Shown one piece after another: positions 59,443-64,000 of a DNA stretch of 64,000 nucleotides. This DNA is from Thauera linaloolentis 47Lol = DSM 12138 (GTDB lineage Bacteria; Pseudomonadota; Gammaproteobacteria; Burkholderiales; Rhodocyclaceae): assembly GCF_000310205.1 (NCBI RefSeq), contig NZ_AMXE01000003.1, forward strand, positions 49,280 to 113,279, written 5' to 3'. Every line of letters starts with the position of its first letter. The first letter of the stretch is position 1. The translations under genes were made by a program, and so were the position numbers. A model generated the notes under the pieces. That model saw only the letters and a list, made by a program, of their open reading frames with translations. It was not told the origin of the DNA and made no database searches.

Positions 59443-59491
59443 GCTACAGTGCCGGCTTCGCGCGCAAGGCGCGCCAGCCATTTCTGCTTCG

Positions 59492-59956
59492 ATGTTCGAG
59501 ATCGTCCTCTACCAGCCCGAAATTCCGCCCAATACCGGCAACATCATCCGTCTCGCAGCCAATACCGGCAGTCGTCTCCACCTGATCGAGCCGCTCGGTT
59601 TCGATCTGTCCGACAAGCATCTGGCGCGCGCGGGCCTGGATTATCACGACCTGACCTGCGTCACCGTGCACCAGGACTGGGCACGGTGCTGCGCGGCGCT
59701 GGAAGGGCGGCGGTTTTTCGCGCTGTCGACACGCGGCTCACGGCGCCATGACAGCCTTGCCTATCGCGAGGGCGACGTATTCGTGTTCGGTCCGGAGAGC
59801 CGCGGCCTGCCGGCGGAACTGCTGGCGTGCTTCGAGCCCGAGGCGCGCATCCGAATCCCGATGCGGCCGACCAATCGCAGCGTCAATCTGTCGAACGCGG
59901 TGGCGGTGGTCGTATACGAAGCCTGGCGCCAGCAGGGTTTTGCCGGCGCGGGGTGA
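59492..59956 (+). CDS. trmL: tRNA (cytidine(34)-2'-O)-methyltransferase
   Basis: A 154-residue SPOUT methyltransferase modifying the wobble base of tRNA-Leu. Motif 1 is EIPPNTGNIIRLAANTG, motif 2 is VFGPESRGLP, and motif 3, the knot, is RPTNRSVNLSNAVAVVVYE. The size is exactly that of E. coli TrmL (157). It follows comF by 49 bases and converges on gpsA. Confidence 0.94.
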   Translation: MFEIVLYQPEIPPNTGNIIRLAANTGSRLHLIEPLGFDLSDKHLARAGLDYHDLTCVTVHQDWARCCAALEGRRFFALSTRGSRRHDSLAYREGDVFVFGPESRGLPAELLACFEPEARIRIPMRPTNRSVNLSNAVAVVVYEAWRQQGFAGAG

Positions 59957-59989
59957 GGAAGAAGGTGCGCCCGTCGAGGCGGTGAAGCG

Positions 59990-60994
59990 CTATTCGTGGC
60001 GGGGGTCGCGCGCCAGCAGCTTCTCGACCGCGCTGCGGGCATCCAGTCCGTGGTGCAGTAGTGCGTCGACGGCCTCGCAGATCGGCATCTCGACGCCGTT
60101 GCGGCGAGCCAGCGCGACGACCTCGCGTGCGGTGGAGACGCCTTCGGCAACATGGCCGAGATCGCGCAGGATGTCCGCCAGCGTGCTGCCCTTGGCCAGC
60201 GCCAGGCCGACGCGGCGATTGCGCGACAGGTCGCCGGTGCAGGTCAGGATGAGGTCGCCCATGCCGGTCAGGCCCATCAGCGTCTCGCTGCTTCCGCCGA
60301 GCGCGGCGGCGAGGCGGGAGATCTCGGCGAGCCCGCGCGTGATCAGCGCGGCGCGGGCATTGAGGCCGAAGCCCATGCCGTCCGAGACGCCGGCGGCAAT
60401 CGCCATGACGTTCTTGATCGCGCCGCCGATCTCGCAGCCGACGACGTCGGTGTTGGCATAGATGCGCAGGCGGGGCTGGTGCAGGGCCGCCACCCAGTGG
60501 CGCGCAAAGGCTTCGTCCGTGGCGGCGAGTGTGATGGCGGTCGGCAGGCCGCGCGCCACCTCGGCGGCGAAGCTGGGGCCGGTCAGCACGCCACTGGCGG
60601 CATTCGCGCCGAGTTCCTCGGCGACGATTTCATGTGGCAGCCGCCCGCTTCCGGCCTCGAGCCCCTTGCAGGCCCACAGCAGCGGGGTGCCGGGCTGCAG
60701 ATGGTGGAGCGTGCGTACCGCGTCGCGCAGCCCGGCCAGCGGTGTGACCACCAAGTGCAGGTCCGCCTCCCGTGCCGCGCGGGCGAAATCGGGTTCGAAG
60801 CGCAGCTTGTCGCTGAGGCGGATGTCGGGCAGGTAGCGGCGGTTCTCGCGCGTCAAGGCGAGCATCTGCAGGTGTTCCGCGTCGCGGCCCCACAGACGGA
60901 CGTCGTGCGCGCCGCTGAAAGCCTGCGCCAGGGCGGTCCCCCAGGCTCCGGCCCCGAAGACGGCGATGCGCTGGCGGCTCGGCGCGGGGATCAC
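59990..60994 (-). CDS. gpsA: NAD(P)-dependent glycerol-3-phosphate dehydrogenase
   Basis: A 334-residue enzyme reducing dihydroxyacetone phosphate for phospholipid synthesis. The Rossmann motif is VFGAGAWGTALA, followed by LWACKGLE, LTGPSFAAEVA, the catalytic Lys region GCEIGGAIKNVMAIAAG, and LTGMGDLILTCTG. The start is GTG 60992-60994, overlapping the stop of the SH3 gene. secB-gpsA linkage is conserved in many proteobacteria; here an SH3 gene lies between. Confidence 0.95.
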   Translation of the reverse strand: MIPAPSRQRIAVFGAGAWGTALAQAFSGAHDVRLWGRDAEHLQMLALTRENRRYLPDIRLSDKLRFEPDFARAAREADLHLVVTPLAGLRDAVRTLHHLQPGTPLLWACKGLEAGSGRLPHEIVAEELGANAASGVLTGPSFAAEVARGLPTAITLAATDEAFARHWVAALHQPRLRIYANTDVVGCEIGGAIKNVMAIAAGVSDGMGFGLNARAALITRGLAEISRLAAALGGSSETLMGLTGMGDLILTCTGDLSRNRRVGLALAKGSTLADILRDLGHVAEGVSTAREVVALARRNGVEMPICEAVDALLHHGLDARSAVEKLLARDPRHE

Positions 60995-61455
60995 AGCCCC
61001 CACACCTCGCTGACGCGGACGTAGCCTTCGAGCCCGTCCGTGTGGCGTACCTTGGCCCAGCCGAGCGAGGGGGGCTCGACCAGCCCGAGCACGACATTGC
61101 GAGTTGCCTCGAAACTGAGCGGCGCTCCGTCGTGCGCCTCGCGCCGGATGCTGGCGCGTTCCGCCGTGACGAGCACGGTGCGGCGATTGGCAAGCACGCG
61201 GCGCTCGACCCAGTTCAGCGAGCCGCCGGGTTCGCGCACCTTGATCCACTTGTCGAGCGTGACCACGACCTCGACCGGTGTGCCGGGGCGCAGGATGAAC
61301 AGGCGCCTGCCTTGTTCGGAGGGGGCGTCGTACAGGATCGCCGGTTCGGTCAGCGATCGGAATTCGATCGCCTGCGCCGGCCCTGCCGCTGCACCGGCGA
61401 GTGCGACGAGCATCGTGGCGAGGCGGGGAAGGGAAATGCGGCGCAGGCGTTTCAT
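60991..61455 (-). CDS. exported bacterial SH3-domain protein
   Basis: A 154-residue protein with a signal peptide (about 1-29, cleaved near AQAIEF). Two SH3-like stretches follow (about 35-90 with LYDAPSEQGRRLFIL and WIKVRE; about 95-150 with GWAKVRHTDGLEGYVRVSEV). This bacterial SH3 type is found in periplasmic proteins that may bind peptidoglycan. ATG 61455 has GAGG 9 bases upstream; a GTG at 61473 that overlaps the secB stop is the alternative. It sits between secB and gpsA with overlapping ends. Confidence 0.85.
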   Translation of the reverse strand: MKRLRRISLPRLATMLVALAGAAAGPAQAIEFRSLTEPAILYDAPSEQGRRLFILRPGTPVEVVVTLDKWIKVREPGGSLNWVERRVLANRRTVLVTAERASIRREAHDGAPLSFEATRNVVLGLVEPPSLGWAKVRHTDGLEGYVRVSEVWGL

Positions 61456-61469
61456 GGCGTCAGGCCTCG

Positions 61470-61928
61470 TCACTGAATCGGGGTTTCACCCTGCTGCGCG
61501 GCCTGTTGGCGTTGCGCCTGGTACAGGGCCTCGAAGTTGACCGGCGACAGCAGCACGGGCTGGAAGCCGGCACGGGTGACGGCGTCCGACACGGCTTCGC
61601 GCGCGTACGGGAACAGGATGTTGGGGCAGCCGATCATCATCACCGGCTCGAGATCGGCCTCGGGCACGTTGCGGATCTGGAAGATGCCGCCCTGCGCCAC
61701 TTCGACGAGGAACAGCGTGCGGTCTTCGCCGATCGAGGCCGATACGGTCACTGTCAGCGTCACTTCGAAGACGCCATCGTCGATGTTCTTGCCCTCGGTG
61801 CGCAGTTGGACATTGACCTGGGGGGCCTCGCGTTCGAGGTAGATCTGCGGGGCGCCCGGGACTTCGAGCGACAGATCCTTGACGTACAGCTTTTCGATCG
61901 AGAAGACGGGTTGCGTGTTTTCAGACAT
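61470..61928 (-). CDS. secB: protein-export chaperone SecB
   Basis: A 152-residue tetrameric cytosolic chaperone that keeps precursors unfolded and hands them to SecA. Family blocks visible are FSIEKLYVKDLSLEVPGAPQ, the acidic SecA-contact region, the segment CPNILFPYAREAVSDAVTRA and GFQPVLLSPVNFEALY. The length is standard. It is downstream of grxC, as in E. coli (grxC-secB-gpsA). Confidence 0.96.
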   Translation of the reverse strand: MSENTQPVFSIEKLYVKDLSLEVPGAPQIYLEREAPQVNVQLRTEGKNIDDGVFEVTLTVTVSASIGEDRTLFLVEVAQGGIFQIRNVPEADLEPVMMIGCPNILFPYAREAVSDAVTRAGFQPVLLSPVNFEALYQAQRQQAAQQGETPIQ

Positions 61929-61967
61929 TGAATGTGGTCCGGTGGAATAAAGGATTGGAAGGAAGGC

Positions 61968-62243
61968 TCAGGCGAGTTCGCCGCGCAGCATCGGTTCGAG
62001 CCTGCCGGCGCGGTCGAGTGCGATCAGGTCATCACAGCCGCCGACATGGTAGTCGCCAATGAAGATCTGCGGAACCGTGCGGCGTCCGGTGATCTTCATC
62101 ATGTGCTCGCGCTGCGCGGGGTCGAGGTCGGTGCGGATCTTCTCGATCTCCGCCACGCCCTTGCTGCGCAGCAATTGCTCGGCGCGTATGCAGTAGGGGC
62201 AGGTGGCCGTGGCGTACATGCGGATTGCGGCCTGCATGCTCAT
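61968..62243 (-). CDS. grxC: glutaredoxin 3
   Basis: A 91-residue dithiol glutaredoxin with active site CPYC (Cys15, Cys18), the cis-Pro segment RRTVPQIFIGDYHVGGCDDL for glutathione binding and the usual C-terminal helix. It reduces disulphides using glutathione. The start ATG overlaps the rhodanese stop (ATGA). Position between a rhodanese gene and secB is conserved. Confidence 0.95.
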   Translation of the reverse strand: MSMQAAIRMYATATCPYCIRAEQLLRSKGVAEIEKIRTDLDPAQREHMMKITGRRTVPQIFIGDYHVGGCDDLIALDRAGRLEPMLRGELA

Positions 62244-62656
62244 TTTCTCTTGCGGCTGACCGGCTGTCCGGCTTTCTGCCATTCCATCATGCCGCCGCGC
62301 AGGTTGTAGACCTTGTCGAAGCCGGCCTTGCGCAGCTGCGCGGCAGCCGAGGCCGAGCGCGCGCCGCTGGTGCAGCACAGGATCAGGGGCTGGCTCTTCC
62401 ACTTCTCCAGTTCGGCGCTGCGGCGTTCGATGTCGCCGGCGGGGATGTGGCGGGCGTTGGGAATGTGGCCCTGGGCATATTCGCCCTGTTCGCGCACGTC
62501 GATGACGATGGCGTCCTCGCGATTGATCAGCAGGGTGGCCTCGACCGGGGAGAGCTGGCTCTTGTCGCCACGGCCACGAATCAGCTCGACCGTCAGCCAG
62601 CTGCCGCTTGCGGCGGCCAGTGCCGCCCAGTACCAGTTCTGTTGCAGGAATTCCAC
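62240..62656 (-). CDS. membrane-anchored rhodanese-domain protein
   Basis: A 138-residue protein with an N-terminal membrane helix (about 6-27) and a single rhodanese domain (about 35-130). The active loop is CCTSGARS, where the catalytic Cys carries a persulfide; DVREQGEYAQGHIPNA is the usual CH2-like motif. It is similar to E. coli YibN, which is also linked to grxC-secB. An ArsR-type regulator lies 34 bases upstream. Confidence 0.9.
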   Translation of the reverse strand: MEFLQQNWYWAALAAASGSWLTVELIRGRGDKSQLSPVEATLLINREDAIVIDVREQGEYAQGHIPNARHIPAGDIERRSAELEKWKSQPLILCCTSGARSASAAAQLRKAGFDKVYNLRGGMMEWQKAGQPVSRKRK

Positions 62657-62690
62657 GAAAAAAGATGCTCCGGTTGGGATGGGGGGCGAA

Positions 62691-63020
62691 TCAGCCCTGT
62701 TCGCTGCCGCCGCCGCAGAACACCTCGCGCATCAGCACGATGAGCTGCAGGGTGCGCGGATCGCCGACACGGTAATAGACGCGGTTGGCGTCCTTGCGTG
62801 TCTGCAGCACGTCCTTGTCGCGCAGGATGGCGAGATGCTGCGAGATGTTGCTCTGCGAGGTGCCGACCGCATCGACGATGTCCTGCACACAGACTTCGCC
62901 TTCTCCGAGCACGCACAGGATCTTGAGGCGCAGCGGATGGGCGATCGCCTTGAGCGCACGCGCCGCAGTCTCGATGTGCTCGTTCTTGTCGATGAGCGTG
63001 AAGATGTCGTCTTTGTTCAC
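62691..63020 (-). CDS. ArsR-family winged-helix regulator
   Basis: A 109-residue ArsR/SmtB-type repressor. The helix-turn-helix covers VQDIVDAVGTSQSNISQHLA and the wing includes RVYYRVGDP. It has Cys36, Cys44 and Cys102. Cys44 and Cys102 are placed much like the pair that senses persulfide in BigR/SqrR/YgaV, and the classical arsenic motif ELCVCDL is absent. The next gene is a rhodanese, so sulfide or persulfide sensing is plausible but inferred. The start is GTG (63018-63020). An AT-rich TAGTATAAAATAA stretch lies upstream at 63047-63059. Confidence 0.88.
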   Translation of the reverse strand: MNKDDIFTLIDKNEHIETAARALKAIAHPLRLKILCVLGEGEVCVQDIVDAVGTSQSNISQHLAILRDKDVLQTRKDANRVYYRVGDPRTLQLIVLMREVFCGGGSEQG

Positions 63021-63164
63021 GATGGGGCCGGCAGGGGCAAAGCGCTAGTATAAAATAACGCGTCTTCGTCTTGCGCGATCCGGCAAGGATTGTCGCCGGC
63101 CGTTTGCGGATCAAAGCCGCATCCTGAATCCCACGCCATCCATTTCAAACGGAATCCTCGCTTC

Positions 63165-64000
63165 ATGCGCATCGCCGGCCGTCGCTACTTGGCTGCTCTC
63201 GTCATCGGCTGTGCGCTGATGCCGGGCGTGGCTCCCGAAGTGGCCCGCGCCCAGGCGGCGGGTGACATCGCCGGCAAGCGTTCGGACCTCGACGACCTGA
63301 AGAAGCGCATCCGCGAGCTGCAGCAGGAAATGTCGCGCACCGAGGCGAACCGTTCGGGCGCCGCGAAGGCGCTGGCCGAATCCGAGCGCGAGGTGTCGCG
63401 CGCGCAGCGCCGCGTGCTGCAGTTGCAGCGCGAGCGTGCGGAGGCCGATGCCCAACTGGCGGAGCTCGAGCGCGCGCAGCGCGAAGCGGAGGCGCGGATC
63501 GCGTCCCGGCGCGGCGAACTTGCCGAATGGCTGCGCCGGCACTATGTGCACGGTGCCGCCGATGGCGTGGCGCCGCTGCTTTCGGCGCGCGATCCCAATC
63601 AGATCGCGCGTGACGCCTACTATCTGGAACACCTGGGCCGCGCCCGCCTGAGCCTGATAGAGGGCATGCGTGCCGAATTGCGCGAAACCGAGCAGCGCTC
63701 GCTGGAGATCGGCCGTCGACGCGATCGCGTCACCGCGCTCGAGGCCGAGCAGCATGCGCAGCGCAGCCGGCTCGAAGCCAGCCTCCTGCAGCGCAAGGAG
63801 GCGCTGGCCGAGATCTCGAAGCAGTTGCAGACCCAGAAGCGCGAGGTGGCGACGCTGCGCGACGATGAGCAGCGCCTGGCGCGCGTGATCGACACGCTGG
63901 TCAAGCGTGCGCGCGAGGCCGCCGCGCGCGAGGCCGCGAGACGCTTGGCCGAACAGCGCGCTGCCGAACGCCGGGCCGCCGAGGCGCGCGCCGCGGCGGC
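63165..64000 (+). CDS. EnvC-like murein hydrolase activator, N-terminal part (3' end outside window)
   Basis: The first 278 residues are seen; the gene runs past the window end. A signal peptide (about 1-30, cleaved near ARAQAAG) is followed by a long coiled coil (about 35-270) with heptad patterns such as DLDDLKKRIRELQQEMSRTE and RLAEQRAAERRAAEARAA. The segment LAEWLRRHYVHGAADGVAPL in the middle is typical of EnvC. The family ends in a degenerate LytM domain that activates amidases at the division site; this part is not visible here. Divergent from arsR. Confidence 0.82.
   Translation, partial: MRIAGRRYLAALVIGCALMPGVAPEVARAQAAGDIAGKRSDLDDLKKRIRELQQEMSRTEANRSGAAKALAESEREVSRAQRRVLQLQRERAEADAQLAELERAQREAEARIASRRGELAEWLRRHYVHGAADGVAPLLSARDPNQIARDAYYLEHLGRARLSLIEGMRAELRETEQRSLEIGRRRDRVTALEAEQHAQRSRLEASLLQRKEALAEISKQLQTQKREVATLRDDEQRLARVIDTLVKRAREAAAREAARRLAEQRAAERRAAEARAAA

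Overview
The window is a GC-rich stretch of a Gram-negative chromosome. Gene content and order point to a betaproteobacterium, most likely Rhodocyclales (Thauera/Azoarcus-type); this is inferred from gene order and protein style, not from a marker gene. Supporting features are lptD-surA-pdxA-rsmA divergent from amgK-murU, pepP-ubiH, the pair engB/cytochrome c4 next to hemB, argA close to yggX, comF/bioC, a PEP-CTERM protein, and a Calvin-type cluster prk-tkt-gap-pgk-pyk-fba. I see no tRNA, rRNA, CRISPR array, prophage or intact insertion sequence. Coding density is high and junctions often overlap by 4-8 bases.

Layout. 1-5.9 kb: end of a siderophore receptor, remnants of two toxin-antitoxin systems, ubiH-pepP and the MurNAc-recycling pair murU-amgK. 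6-11.7 kb: outer-membrane biogenesis operon lptD-surA-pdxA-rsmA. 11.8-16.5 kb: a DUF2892 membrane protein, a Fur-box-preceded TonB receptor with a His-rich N-terminus, a Crp/Fnr regulator and exonuclease III. 16.9-19.7 kb: a Fur-box-preceded operon DUF2325 / OrfX-like / Mn superoxide dismutase / ZIP transporter, followed by a REP-type nested palindrome. 20-28 kb: oligopeptidase A, DUF2189, purC, a choice-of-anchor-A PEP-CTERM protein, AraC regulator, LysE exporter, DUF3422.

28.2-45.3 kb is central carbon metabolism. fba, pyk, pgk, gap, tkt and prk lie on the minus strand. They are interrupted by a plus-strand block for acidic amino acid / C4-dicarboxylate use: aspA, a DAACS symporter, a TSUP transporter and a DctB/DctD-type two-component system. 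aspA has a well-spaced sigma-54 promoter with two tandem dyads upstream, which fits control by the DctD-like activator. prk implies a Calvin cycle, although RuBisCO is not in the window.

45.3-64 kb holds rsmE, polyphosphate:AMP phosphotransferase, argA, a PAS-GGDEF protein, yggX, phoU-rpiA-moeA, cytochrome c4, engB, hemB with a probable antisense-strand small RNA between engB and hemB, a GNAT, a HAD phosphatase, bioC, comF, trmL, and the minus-strand run arsR-rhodanese-grxC-secB-SH3-gpsA, ending in the start of an EnvC-like gene.

The items most worth follow-up are the engB-hemB small RNA with anti-Shine-Dalgarno loops, the Fur-linked DUF2325/OrfX/SodA/ZIP module, the sigma-54 control region of aspA, and the nested REP palindrome at 19.7 kb.
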